A DNA stretch of 64,000 nucleotides from JAGQYH01 sp041393015 (GTDB taxonomy: Bacteria; Bacteroidota; Bacteroidia; Chitinophagales; JADIYW01), in the NCBI GenBank assembly GCA_041393015.1, contig JAWKKV010000002.1, positions 310,001-374,000 of the forward strand, in the 5' to 3' direction. A program made the position numbers and the translations under genes. Positions within the stretch are counted from its first letter, which is position 1, and each line of letters opens with the position of its first letter. Below the pieces are notes generated by a model. It saw only the letters and a list, made by a program, of their open reading frames with translations. It did no database searches and had not been told where the DNA came from. Positions 25,835 through 35,256 of this stretch are shown here, piece after piece.

Positions 25835-26621
25835 GTTTTTAACCACAAAATATTTTTGGGTAAGCCTTCTAATGATGGTTTTAGTTGCCCTTATTTTCTT
25901 CTTAGCATTAATGGGTTACTTGCGTGGCTATACCGATCATGGTAAGTCTATTACGGTGCCTGATTTAAAAGAAATGTCGCTAAAACAAGCACAAGAAACC
26001 TTAAAAAGTAAAAATTTACGGTTCGCTATTTTAGATTCAGCCAGTTATTTTCCTGATTTACCTCCTCAATCAGTCATTGCGCATTCACCCAAAGCTGATC
26101 AAAAGGTAAAGAAGAATAGAAAGATTTATTTAGAAGTCAATCGGTCAACGCCACCGTTAGTGGTTTTTCCGGAATGGAAAGATTATCCTAATAAGCGTAC
26201 AATAATTGATAAAATTGAAAGTTTAGGTTTAAAAGTTGGGAAGATTACAAGAGTAACTTGCAGCGGAAGTATTGATTATACGGATGACAATTTTGTAGAA
26301 GACATTAAATACGATGGAAAGTCGGTGACAGAAGGAACGGAAATTCCCAAAGGAGAGAAGGTCGATATTTTACTTTGTGACGGTTTCGGCTCTACGGGTA
26401 GAATTGTGCCCGATATTTTAGGCATGACTCTATTGGAAGCACAACTGGTGTTAGAAAGTCATGATTTAACCATTGGTAGAATAAAAGCACAAGGCATTAT
26501 ATCTGATAGTCTTTCAGCTTTCGTTTATTATCAAAGTCCGCCGCATGATGGCTTTACGAAAATGAGAATAGGAGAAGCAGTAGACTTGTATATCACACAA
26601 ACAAAAGTCGATATAAATTAA
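25821..26621 (+). CDS. PASTA-domain membrane protein
   Basis: 266 residues starting at TTG 25821 (MKFIKFLTTKYFW). One membrane helix (LLMMVLVALIFFLALMGYL) is followed by three PASTA repeats outside the membrane: ITVPDLKEMSLKQAQETL at ~42, VVFPEWKDYPNKRTIIDKI at ~115 and RIVPDILGMTLLEAQLVL at ~193. PASTA domains bind peptidoglycan stem peptides. There is no kinase domain, unlike PknB proteins. The start overlaps the end of the ligase gene, so translation is coupled; both gene products act on cell-wall precursors. Confidence 0.9.
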   Translation: MKFIKFLTTKYFWVSLLMMVLVALIFFLALMGYLRGYTDHGKSITVPDLKEMSLKQAQETLKSKNLRFAILDSASYFPDLPPQSVIAHSPKADQKVKKNRKIYLEVNRSTPPLVVFPEWKDYPNKRTIIDKIESLGLKVGKITRVTCSGSIDYTDDNFVEDIKYDGKSVTEGTEIPKGEKVDILLCDGFGSTGRIVPDILGMTLLEAQLVLESHDLTIGRIKAQGIISDSLSAFVYYQSPPHDGFTKMRIGEAVDLYITQTKVDIN

Positions 26622-26664
26622 AACCAGTACTAAGTTTGTGATAGTATTTATAAAAATCAACTTC

Positions 26665-26739
26665 ATGAGATGCTTCGCTAACGCTCAGCATGACAAACAA
26701 AACAAACCGTCATTCAGATGCGAAGCCGAAGAATCTCAT
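26665..26739. repeat. Dispersed palindromic intergenic element
   Basis: The arms ATGAGATGCTTCG (26665-26677) and CGAAGAATCTCAT (26727-26739) are inverted with one mismatch. GCATGACA and GTCATTC-type sequence lies inside. Such 'GAGAT-CTTCG ... CATGACA' palindromes are, from memory, scattered through many Bacteroidota genomes and are probably non-autonomous mobile or REP-like elements. It occupies the gap before the T9SS gene and may act as a transcript hairpin. Confidence 0.7.
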
Positions 26740-26799
26740 TGAGTAAAATTATAAAATTGGGCTTCATTGCGGCAATTGACTTTAAAGAATAAAAACCAC

Positions 26800-28704
26800 A
26801 TGAGATATATTTTTACAGTTATTCTATTATCATTTGTAATTGCTTTAAATGCACAAGAGCAGTTATTGCCTTTGCCCTCCAATCCTATATTGCAAAATGC
26901 TGAAAAGCGTATAGTTTCTGCTCGGCAAGCTACTATTGAATTACCTTTTCTAGATGACTTTTATCCTTTAGACGTTTATCCTGATGCTAATCTTTGGGAA
27001 GATGACTTGGTTTATATCAATGCATCATTTGCGGTGAATCCTCCAACTATTGGTGTAGCAACTTTCGATGGATTAAATGCTCAGGGAGAACCTTATAGTA
27101 TTCTTACCAATGATTATGGTTTAGCAGATGTACTTACTTCAATGCCAATTAATTTAAGTGGTTTAACCAATTTGGATGATGTTTACCTCAGTTTTTTTTA
27201 TCAAGAAAAAGGATTAGGAGAGGCGCCTGATTTTGATTTAGGCGATGCTAAAAACCAAGATTACTTTATAGTGGAATTTAAAGATACTGCTGGCGTTTGG
27301 GACACTGCTTGGATTAAACCGGCAGATACCAATAGACTCTTTCGACAAGTATTTTTAAAAATAGAGGATGGCTTTTTACATAACGATTTTCAAATGCGTT
27401 TTAAAGCTATCGGGCGATTAACAGGAGCTTATGATCACTGGCACTTAGATTATGTAAAAGTAGATAGAAATAGAGATCCACAGATTGAAACTAGTATTCC
27501 TGAAATGGCTTATCAATATTGGCCAACATCATTGCTCGCTCCATATTACGTAATGCCTTATTATCAATACGATTCTACTTATTTGATTGATAGTCATAGT
27601 GTTTTTATAAGGAACAACTTTGTCCAGGCAACAACGGATATTATTGATTTTTATAAGGCTGAAGTGGTTAATACAGGAGCTGTTTTAGCCAGTTTTACAG
27701 GTAATTCTAGAGATATTGGTCCAACGCTAAATTTTAGAGTAGATTACAATGGCTTTGAAATTCCTCAAGACCTTACGGATGATACCATTGTAGTAAGCGT
27801 AAATTATAGCTTCTTGGTATCTGCAGAAGATACCTCCAATGATGTGAGTGCTAGAAATAATAGAGTCATCAAAAACCAAGTGTTTAGTAATTATTTGGCA
27901 TATGATGATGGCAATGCAGAAGCAGGTTATGGTTTAACGCCGCAACAAGCAGATGCTTTATATGGTAGAACAGTTGTGAAATACAATGTAAAAAATCTTG
28001 ATACACTTCAAGCAGTTAAAGTGATGTTTGTGAATTACACAGAAGAAGCATTTACGGCCAACAATGAAAATTTTTCCCTTTTTGTATGGAAGACATTAGA
28101 GACAGATAGCACAACAGAAGAATTGATGTACCGAAGAGATTTTATCAATTTTTCAGATCTTCCATTAGGCGACACTATTGAACAACCTAATCGATTCAGA
28201 TACATTCCTATTGATCCTGAATTTATTGTTGATAGTAGCGATAATATTTTGGTAGAAGGAGATTTTTATGTGGGAATGGGCGTTGAAGTAAATGATATTC
28301 TAACACTAGGTTTTGATGTAAATACCGATGGTTCCGATTATCAATTTTTAGATTTTGGTTTAGGATGGACGAATACTCAGTTTGATGGTTCGTTAATGTT
28401 AAACCCTGTTTTAGGTAAAACTTTACCGGATCAATATGTAGTGGTGAGCACCAATGAATCCGTTATTAAACAATTGGGTTTTGATATATTCCCCAATCCA
28501 ACTTCACAGTTTATCAAAGTAAATGCTGACGTTAGTAATGGGACTATTCAGATTATGGATATGTTAGGAAAGCTTATTTATAGTCAACAATGGAATGGAA
28601 ATAGTGTTTTAGATGTTAATGCATTAAATTCAGGAATGTACATCATTCAATTAACCGATAATGATAAAGGCGTTTCTGGCAGTAAGCAATTTATAAAGCA
28701 ATGA
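26800..28704 (+). CDS. Secreted protein with T9SS type A sorting domain
   Basis: 634 residues. Signal peptide MRYIFTVILLSFVIALNAQ, a long beta-rich body (LPFLDDFYPLDVYPDANLW, then jelly-roll-like strands), and a C-terminal Por secretion tail: GFDIFPNPTSQFIKVNA, IMDMLGKLIYSQQWNGN and NSGMYIIQLTDN. The tail directs passage through the T9SS and attachment to the surface. ATG 26800 is preferred to a TTG at 26767 that lies ahead of the signal peptide. The stop overlaps the start of the DCC-family gene (ATGA). Confidence 0.9.
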   Translation: MRYIFTVILLSFVIALNAQEQLLPLPSNPILQNAEKRIVSARQATIELPFLDDFYPLDVYPDANLWEDDLVYINASFAVNPPTIGVATFDGLNAQGEPYSILTNDYGLADVLTSMPINLSGLTNLDDVYLSFFYQEKGLGEAPDFDLGDAKNQDYFIVEFKDTAGVWDTAWIKPADTNRLFRQVFLKIEDGFLHNDFQMRFKAIGRLTGAYDHWHLDYVKVDRNRDPQIETSIPEMAYQYWPTSLLAPYYVMPYYQYDSTYLIDSHSVFIRNNFVQATTDIIDFYKAEVVNTGAVLASFTGNSRDIGPTLNFRVDYNGFEIPQDLTDDTIVVSVNYSFLVSAEDTSNDVSARNNRVIKNQVFSNYLAYDDGNAEAGYGLTPQQADALYGRTVVKYNVKNLDTLQAVKVMFVNYTEEAFTANNENFSLFVWKTLETDSTTEELMYRRDFINFSDLPLGDTIEQPNRFRYIPIDPEFIVDSSDNILVEGDFYVGMGVEVNDILTLGFDVNTDGSDYQFLDFGLGWTNTQFDGSLMLNPVLGKTLPDQYVVVSTNESVIKQLGFDIFPNPTSQFIKVNADVSNGTIQIMDMLGKLIYSQQWNGNSVLDVNALNSGMYIIQLTDNDKGVSGSKQFIKQ

Positions 28705-29102
28705 CAGATTGGAACAGAATAGTATTGTTTGATGGAGTTTGTAACCTTTGCAACTCTAGTGTTCAATTCACCATTAAACGCGATAAAAATGAACTTCTAA
28801 AGTTTGCAAGTTTGCAATCGGAAGTAGGTGAATCTTTATTAGAAAAATACAATCTTAAAGGAGATACGATAGATAGTGTTGTTTTTATAGAAAACGGTAA
28901 AGCTTACACGGAATCTACAGCAGCTATTAAAGTGGCTAAACATCTTGGCTTTCCGTGGAATTTATTACAAGTATTTTTAATCTTTCCAGCGGCGCTTCGA
29001 AATGTAGTGTATAAATGGATTGCTAGAAATAGATATAGATGGTTTGGCAAGAAAGATAGTTGTATGTTGCCGGACGCTAGTATGCAAGCTCGGTTTTTAT
29101 AA
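28701..29102 (+). CDS. DCC-family (DUF393) thiol-disulfide oxidoreductase-like protein
   Basis: 133 residues. Hallmark VLFDGVCNLCNSSVQF with the DxxCxxC motif, then FASLQSEVG, VVFIENGKAYTESTAA and a basic C-terminal segment (YKWIARNRYRWFGKKDSCMLP). A small thioredoxin-like cytosolic or membrane-associated protein; physiological substrate unknown. Four-base ATGA overlap with the T9SS-sorted protein indicates co-translation. Confidence 0.92.
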   Translation: MTDWNRIVLFDGVCNLCNSSVQFTIKRDKNELLKFASLQSEVGESLLEKYNLKGDTIDSVVFIENGKAYTESTAAIKVAKHLGFPWNLLQVFLIFPAALRNVVYKWIARNRYRWFGKKDSCMLPDASMQARFL

Positions 29103-29115
29103 ACGGAGTATCATC

Positions 29116-30513
29116 TTAATTTCTAGCTTGTTTATTCTTATCTATTTTATCTTTTATTTCGTCAATCAAAAAGCCATACGTTAGTAGTATGGTATAGGAT
29201 TGATAATTGATTCTAGCATTGTTTGCATTTACTCTAATGTTGGGCTCATTAAAAGTAGAAAGATTGGTATAAGGATCAATTTTTTCAAATGAAAAACCAT
29301 AGTCTAGCCCCACAGTAAACTTACTGTTCTTATATAAAAAGTTGATCCCGCTGCTAAAATGGTATATATTCCAATCGCTGGTTTGAAGCTGATAATTCGC
29401 ATTTTTAATATCTCTACTAAAATTGAAATCTGTTCTGAAGCCACCTAAATAAGAAAACTGTTGGTTTAGCCTAATCTGCCATCCTAATGCAAAATTGATG
29501 AGCGGCCTAGCGTTTGTTTCAAGTCCTTCATGATCTATTTCATTAAATTTTATCATAGAATATGCTGGAATGCCTGCAAAAAACTCGCTGCTAAAATTTA
29601 TGGTATTGACTTCTTTAATTTTAAAAATCAGTCCCGCGGCAATAGAAAAAGGAGTTTTCAAATTAACATTATTGGTAGTTGCCGTATTGGACAATTCATT
29701 TAAGGCATCATCTTCTGGCGCTTTATAAATGGTTTTTAATCTATATTCTCCGCTTTTAATAAGATAGGCATAGGTTGGTGTAGTTAAAGTAATTCCAAGA
29801 TTTAAACGTTCGCTTTTATAAGACAAACCAATCTTGCTAATGAGGCCAAGAAAGGCATTGGCATTGGCTTGTAAATTGTCTTCTGTAATACTTTTAGGCT
29901 CATTTGATTCGGGATTTACTTTTATCGTTTGATAAAACAGTTGTTCATAAGAAAGCGATTTTATCGTGGTAAACTGAGAGAATCCGATATGAAATTTAGG
30001 GTTTACTTCATAGCTTATTCCAAGGCCCAGCCAAGTCTCACTTCTTTGATAATTATACTCAAAATAACTTTCCATTACATCAACTTCTAATGGAGCACTT
30101 GTATTGAACCGTAGCGTGTTGTTAAAATCATTTTTTCGCAGCAAAGTGGCTGCCATACCAATTTTAGGATTATTGATAAACGACAATTTAAAAGACACTA
30201 AGTTTGGAAGCAATCTAAAATCAATATTCTTTTCATCACTTCTAACGCCAAAGGCATTTTTTAATCGTATCCGCTCAATATTGGGTACTAGTAAAGATAT
30301 ATCAAGGGCTTGTTGCTTTTCATAATGAATAGCAGCAGGATTGTAATATATCATGCTGGCGTCATCATCTCCTGCTACTAAAGAACCACTCAATAACATT
30401 CCTTTTAAACCAAATTGAGTATTGTTGTATTGTGCATCATTTTGTGCGTTTGCAATAAAATCACTACTTATAAAGAATAGAAGAATGCCAATAAATAGAA
30501 ACCTTTGTTTCAT
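29116..30513 (-). CDS. FadL/OmpP1-family outer-membrane transporter
   Basis: 465 residues. Signal peptide (FLFIGILLFFISSDFIANA), then QFGLKGMLLSGSLVAGDDDASMIYYNPAAI, the conserved N-terminal hatch motif of FadL-like porins, and 14-strand-type alternating sequence through the C-terminus (LDYGFSFEKID, INYQSYTILLTYGF). Such proteins move hydrophobic compounds (fatty acids, aromatics) across the outer membrane. It is convergent with the DCC gene, stop to stop 13 bp apart. Confidence 0.9.
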   Translation of the reverse strand: MKQRFLFIGILLFFISSDFIANAQNDAQYNNTQFGLKGMLLSGSLVAGDDDASMIYYNPAAIHYEKQQALDISLLVPNIERIRLKNAFGVRSDEKNIDFRLLPNLVSFKLSFINNPKIGMAATLLRKNDFNNTLRFNTSAPLEVDVMESYFEYNYQRSETWLGLGISYEVNPKFHIGFSQFTTIKSLSYEQLFYQTIKVNPESNEPKSITEDNLQANANAFLGLISKIGLSYKSERLNLGITLTTPTYAYLIKSGEYRLKTIYKAPEDDALNELSNTATTNNVNLKTPFSIAAGLIFKIKEVNTINFSSEFFAGIPAYSMIKFNEIDHEGLETNARPLINFALGWQIRLNQQFSYLGGFRTDFNFSRDIKNANYQLQTSDWNIYHFSSGINFLYKNSKFTVGLDYGFSFEKIDPYTNLSTFNEPNIRVNANNARINYQSYTILLTYGFLIDEIKDKIDKNKQARN

Positions 30514-30562
30514 AAACGATTATACTTATTAGCTGCTGATAAATGGATAGCTTTCATATATT

Positions 30563-31525
30563 TTATGCAGACAATTCATTACTGACTAAGAAAACCATAT
30601 AACTTATAAAAACAACTAAAAGAATTGCAGCTTCCCATCTATCTAATTTCTTTTTATTTCCTAAAAACATGGCCAAAAATAAGAAAATTGTTCCGCCGGC
30701 TAATAAATATAGATCAGTATTAAATCGAACATCGTAAGCAATAGGACGAATAATACAACTTACACCTAAAATTAAAAAGATGTTGAAAATATTAGAGCCT
30801 ATAATGTTGCCAATGGCTATATCGGTATTCTTTTTTAAAGCAGCAACAACTGAAGTGGCTAATTCCGGTAGGGAAGTACCTGCTGCAATGATTGTTAAGC
30901 CAATCACTTTTTCACTTACGCCTAATGTTGTGGCTAGTTTTACTGCATTAACGACAACCATTTGACCTCCGGCTACTAAGCCTCCTAATCCCAACACAAT
31001 ATAAATACCCAGCATTGTATTGGATTTTGCGGAAGCATTTTCTTCAATAAATTCGGTTTCAACACCCAATTGTTTGTATACGTAGAAAAGAAATCCTCCA
31101 AAAAGAGCTAAAAGTAAAACGCCTTCTATTCTTGAAAGCATAAAAGAATTTGGGGTGAAAAAGTCGTTGATAAGAAAAAATAGGATAACAACTGCAAAAA
31201 ATGAAATGGGTATTTCTTTCCATGCAGTACTTGATTTAACGGTTAAAGGAAGTATCAATCCCGAGATACCCAATATCATAAATAAGTTAAAGTTGTTGCT
31301 CCCAATGATATTCCCAAATACAATTTCTTGATGATTTTGAAAAGAGGCAATTCCATTCACAATTAATTCTGGTGCTGAAGTTCCAAAGGCTACAACGGTT
31401 AAACCAATGGTAAGGTCGGAAACATTAAACTTTTTAGCTAAAGCTGAGGCGCCACTGACTAGCCAATCAGCACCTTTTACAAGTAATAATAAGCCAAGAA
31501 TGAGTAACACAATTTGAAGGAACAT
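30563..31525 (-). CDS. Ca2+/Na+ antiporter, CaCA (YrbG-like)
   Basis: 320 residues and about ten membrane helices in two inverted halves. Each half carries the CaCA alpha motif: TVVAFGTSAPELIVN with GNIIGSNNFNLF, and TIIAAGTSLPELATS with GNIIGSNIFNIF. A proline/glutamate cation site is present in both. It exchanges cytosolic Ca2+ for Na+ or H+ in the inner membrane. No soluble regulatory domain. Confidence 0.94.
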   Translation of the reverse strand: MFLQIVLLILGLLLLVKGADWLVSGASALAKKFNVSDLTIGLTVVAFGTSAPELIVNGIASFQNHQEIVFGNIIGSNNFNLFMILGISGLILPLTVKSSTAWKEIPISFFAVVILFFLINDFFTPNSFMLSRIEGVLLLALFGGFLFYVYKQLGVETEFIEENASAKSNTMLGIYIVLGLGGLVAGGQMVVVNAVKLATTLGVSEKVIGLTIIAAGTSLPELATSVVAALKKNTDIAIGNIIGSNIFNIFLILGVSCIIRPIAYDVRFNTDLYLLAGGTIFLFLAMFLGNKKKLDRWEAAILLVVFISYMVFLVSNELSA

Positions 31526-31604
31526 AATATTAGGTTATCGCTGTTTTTATACGATATAAAGAACAAAATTAGAATAGTTTTGATGATTTCTAACAAATAT
31601 TTAG

Positions 31605-32888
31605 TTAGTCGCTTTTCTTTCTTTGATAAGGTCTTATGATCAATCCAAGTGGCCTATCGTAGCTGAAATAACTAGTAATCCAACCCACCAGAGTTACTAC
31701 TTTATTTCTAAAGCCTACTAACGACATAATGTGCACAAACATCCAAATGAACCAGGCAAATGGACCACTAAACTTCCATTTAGGTAAATCTACCACAGCT
31801 TTATTCCTGCCAACGGTCGCCATTACACCTTTGTCAACGTATTTAAAAGGTTTTAGCGCTTTGTCTTTTGCTAAACGAATCAAATTTTTAGACAATAAAT
31901 CTGCTTGCTGCATAGCAACAGGCGCTAACATCGGCAAGCCTTTAGGATTTTCCTTGTCAGTACATGCCGCTACATCTCCAATGGCAAAAATGTTATCAAA
32001 ACCTTTTACTTGGTTGAATTCATTGACCGCAATTCGGCCAGCCAATAAAACGTCATTGGGAATTCCATTAATTAAATTGGCTTTTACACCGGCTGTCCAA
32101 ATAACAGTATTGGTTTGAAATTTGCTGCCATCTTCTAATAAAACAGTATGCGAATCGTAGTCCTTCACTCTAGAATCTAACTTTACATCAATACCTAACT
32201 TCTGTAGATACTTCAACGCATTTTTGGAGGCAGCATTAGACATATTTGACAATAACTTTGGGGCTGCTTCAAAAAGACTAATCGTCATATTGTTAAAATC
32301 GATTTGAGGGAAGTCTTTAGGCAATACATAATGTTTCATTTCAGCTAACGCACCAGCCATTTCAATACCTGCAGGACCCCCACCAATAATGGCAATATTC
32401 ATTAACTCAGTCTGTTCATCACTATCGTCAGCCGCTATAATTTGCTCGAAATTTTGCATGATAAAACTTCTGATATTTAAGGCATTGGCCATTGATTTTA
32501 GGGGCAGTAAAAAATCACTTACTGGATTAAAATTGAAGAAATTGTTAGTGCTTCCAGTGGCAATTACTAGAAAATCATAATTAAAAGTACCAACAGTTGT
32601 ATTGACGATTTGATTGTCTAATTCAATCGTTAGCACTTCTGCCATCTGAAAATGAACGTTTTTAAAGCCACGCAAAATTCTTCTAACGGGATAAGCAATA
32701 CTATCGGGTTCTAAACCTCCGGTAGCAACTTGATAGAGTAGAGGCTGAAAAGTATGGTAGTTATTTTTGTCGAGGAGTAAAACTTCATACGGCTTCTTAT
32801 GCAATGCCTTAGCCAATGCAATTCCACCAAAACCAGCTCCAATGATAATTACTTTATTATATTGATGAGCGTCGGTATCCATATTCAT
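31605..32888 (-). CDS. ndh: Type II NADH:quinone oxidoreductase (NDH-2)
   Basis: 427 residues. FAD-binding VIIIGAGFGGIALAKAL near the start; quinone-site motif FQPLLYQVATGGLEPD; second Rossmann IAIIGGGPAGIEMAGALAE for NADH; NIFAIGDVAAC and APVAMQQADLL; C-terminal amphipathic membrane-anchor region (FAWFIWMFVHIMSLVGFRNK). It oxidises NADH and reduces menaquinone without pumping protons. Encoded just downstream of corA on the same strand. Confidence 0.93.
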   Translation of the reverse strand: MNMDTDAHQYNKVIIIGAGFGGIALAKALHKKPYEVLLLDKNNYHTFQPLLYQVATGGLEPDSIAYPVRRILRGFKNVHFQMAEVLTIELDNQIVNTTVGTFNYDFLVIATGSTNNFFNFNPVSDFLLPLKSMANALNIRSFIMQNFEQIIAADDSDEQTELMNIAIIGGGPAGIEMAGALAEMKHYVLPKDFPQIDFNNMTISLFEAAPKLLSNMSNAASKNALKYLQKLGIDVKLDSRVKDYDSHTVLLEDGSKFQTNTVIWTAGVKANLINGIPNDVLLAGRIAVNEFNQVKGFDNIFAIGDVAACTDKENPKGLPMLAPVAMQQADLLSKNLIRLAKDKALKPFKYVDKGVMATVGRNKAVVDLPKWKFSGPFAWFIWMFVHIMSLVGFRNKVVTLVGWITSYFSYDRPLGLIIRPYQRKKSD

Positions 32889-32916
32889 TTTCGTTATATA
32901 TTAATGCTTTTAGAAT

Positions 32917-33963
32917 TCAATTAAACCAATTTTTACGTTTAAAATAGTAGATGGTCATTAAAGCAACAATGAGCATTATACCTAATAGAACGAAATATCC
33001 GTAATGATAGTTTAGTTCCGGTATGTATTTGAAATTCATACCGTAAATGCCGGCTAAAAATGTAAGAGGAATAAATATGACAGATAAAACGGTGAGCGTT
33101 CGCATCACTTCATTTAAGCGATGACTTTGAATCGTGAATATAAGATTTATGCTACTTTCTAATTGTTGTAAGTTAAAATCAATATCATCCATCATAAAAC
33201 TACATTGTTCTTTTAATTCGGTAAAATATTTATTGTTGAAATTCTCCAACTCAACATTTTCAACTTGATTGATGGCTTCTCGCAAACTTCCAATGGCTTT
33301 CTTAAGTAAAAAGAAACTTTTCTTATTGTTTTCTACCACGGCGGCATATTCCGGATCTGATCTTACCTCTTCTAAAAGGTTTATATTTTGTGTTCTTTCA
33401 ATCAATTTTTCATAGGCACCATAATAGTTTTCTATCATGGCATCAATCATTAAATAGAGTAAATAATCGGCACCTTTCTTTCTTGCAATACCTTTATTTT
33501 CTCTTAATCGGGTTCTTATATGTTCAAAGTGATCGCCGGATTTTTCTTGAATACTCCATATATAAGTGGGCGATACAATAAACATCAATTGTTCAGATTC
33601 TAAAGTGTATTTATCTTCAAAATGAACAGATTTAATACTTAAGAAGAATGAATTTTGTAATTCAATTACCTTATTTCTATGGTCTTCTTCCGTGGCAAGA
33701 TTGAAAAGAAATTCATCTAATTTATTTTGATAGATAATTCTTTTAATCGCATTAGGGAATTGAAAACCATATATATTAAGCCATTCTACTTTTGCTGTTA
33801 AATCGCTAATTTTAATGTCTTCTAGTTTGGTGAAAGTTTTTCTTTCATAAGATTCCTCATTGTATTCAATTAATGCAATGTTGGAAAAAAAATCATCTGA
33901 TAAATTAATGTCTTTTAATTCAATAGAAGTTGGAATGTTCTTTTTCTTACTTTTTCTCTTCAT
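32917..33963 (-). CDS. corA: CorA-family Mg2+/Co2+ transporter
   Basis: 348 residues: long cytosolic alpha/beta funnel with stalk helix, then TM1 ending in the selectivity motif GIYGMNF near 317 and TM2 (YHYGYFVLLGIMLIVALMTIYYF) with a basic tail. The pentamer conducts Mg2+ inward. Its first 17 bp overlap the end of the mscS gene upstream, so the pair is translationally coupled. Confidence 0.95.
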   Translation of the reverse strand: MKRKSKKKNIPTSIELKDINLSDDFFSNIALIEYNEESYERKTFTKLEDIKISDLTAKVEWLNIYGFQFPNAIKRIIYQNKLDEFLFNLATEEDHRNKVIELQNSFFLSIKSVHFEDKYTLESEQLMFIVSPTYIWSIQEKSGDHFEHIRTRLRENKGIARKKGADYLLYLMIDAMIENYYGAYEKLIERTQNINLLEEVRSDPEYAAVVENNKKSFFLLKKAIGSLREAINQVENVELENFNNKYFTELKEQCSFMMDDIDFNLQQLESSINLIFTIQSHRLNEVMRTLTVLSVIFIPLTFLAGIYGMNFKYIPELNYHYGYFVLLGIMLIVALMTIYYFKRKNWFN

Positions 33964-34825
33964 TGGCTTCTATATTTTGCAATGGATGAATTTTATCTTT
34001 AAAAACAAGTGTTCTGTATGGAAAAGGAATTTCAATGCCTTGTTTATCAAATTCCTTTTTAATTGAATAGAGCACATCACACTGCAGGTTGAAAGCTTGA
34101 ATGTTATCACTGGCCCAAGCATACGCTTTTAAATTTACTGAGAAATCACCAAGGCTAATCATTCTAACCAATACTTTAGGCTCTCCGGCGGCTATTTCTT
34201 CATCGGTTCGATTGTCGATGCACAAAGGATGGTTTTCTATTTCTGTTCGAATGATATCCATCGCCAAGTCCACATTTGCATCGTATGCTATACCAAACTC
34301 AATGTGTTTCCTTATTTTATCATCGGTAATGCTACTATTAATGATGGTTTCTTCACTGATTACACTGTTAGGAATGACTACCCTTCTAAATTCAAAATCT
34401 CTAATTATCGTATGTCGTAAAGTAATTTCTTCAATAATCCCTTTTCTATTATTAGAGATTTCAATAATGTCACCTACTCTAAACGGTTTAAATATTAAGA
34501 TAAATATGCCTCCAATGATATTGGAAAAAGCTTTTTGCGAGGCGAAACCAACAATAGCTGCAATAACTCCTGCACCGGCAAATAAGGTGTTGCCAAGCGA
34601 TTTAAAATAGGGGATCTTCATAAAGATCCATATAACTGCTAAGGTGTAAAGAACAAAACTAATGGAGTTTTTAATAAATATAAAATTGGTAGAATTGATC
34701 CTTAAATGCTTGCTGTTTCTTTCAATCAATTTGGTTAAAAGCCTACGAATAAAATAGGAGATAACTGAAATGATAAAAAATGTAGTTCCAATTAATATTA
34801 AGTATTCTATTGCTTTAGCATTCAT
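33947..34825 (-). CDS. MscS-family mechanosensitive channel
   Basis: 292 residues with two or three N-terminal membrane helices, the pore-lining glycine/alanine helix LGNTLFAGAGVIAAIVGFASQKAFSN-type region near 82-105, the beta domain PFRVGDIIEI and a C-terminal alpha/beta part. It opens under membrane tension to release solutes. First gene of a pair with corA (overlap 17 bp). Confidence 0.93.
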   Translation of the reverse strand: MNAKAIEYLILIGTTFFIISVISYFIRRLLTKLIERNSKHLRINSTNFIFIKNSISFVLYTLAVIWIFMKIPYFKSLGNTLFAGAGVIAAIVGFASQKAFSNIIGGIFILIFKPFRVGDIIEISNNRKGIIEEITLRHTIIRDFEFRRVVIPNSVISEETIINSSITDDKIRKHIEFGIAYDANVDLAMDIIRTEIENHPLCIDNRTDEEIAAGEPKVLVRMISLGDFSVNLKAYAWASDNIQAFNLQCDVLYSIKKEFDKQGIEIPFPYRTLVFKDKIHPLQNIEANEEKK

Positions 34826-34901
34826 ATTATTTAGCTATTGACTGTCAAATATAAAGGTTTAGATCTTGGTGATGGCGATAGGTTATACAGTTTTTGGGCA
34901 T

Positions 34902-34930
34902 AAAAAAACCCGACGGATCAGTCGGGCTTT
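34902..34930 (-). terminator. Rho-independent terminator of the cold-shock gene
   Basis: The stem GCCCGAC / GTCGGGT reads on the minus strand and is followed by a T-run (plus-strand A-run 34902-34908), 22 bp after the csp stop codon. A partial T-run on the other side may let it work on both strands. Confidence 0.9.
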
Positions 34931-34951
34931 AACTTAAAAGTTGTCTTGGAA

Positions 34952-35146
34952 TTATTGTATGATTCTTACATCTACAGCATTAATTCCTTTTTTACCATCT
35001 TTAAGATCAAATTCTACTATATCGCCTTCATTAATTTCATCAATTAAGCCTGAGACATGTACGAAAATTTCTTTTTTTGTTTCATCATCAATAATAAATC
35101 CAAATCCTTTTGAATTATTGAAGAATTTTACGGTTCCTTTTTTCAT
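34952..35146 (-). CDS. csp: Cold-shock-domain protein
   Basis: 64 residues, one cold-shock domain with RNP1 NSKGFGFI and RNP2 IFVHVSG motifs. It binds single-stranded RNA/DNA and relieves mRNA structure. The 110-bp leader upstream separates it from the peroxiredoxin gene and may hold temperature-sensitive structure, not evident by eye. Monocistronic, with a clear terminator at 34902-34930. Confidence 0.95.
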   Translation of the reverse strand: MKKGTVKFFNNSKGFGFIIDDETKKEIFVHVSGLIDEINEGDIVEFDLKDGKKGINAVDVRIIQ

Positions 35147-35256
35147 TGTAATAAATAGTTAGTCAATTAATTAGTATTAAATATAAAGATATTTAGACAT
35201 ACCAATTCACTTTAACTAAAATATTTTTTTTGAATTCAATCAAATGACAATTCAAC

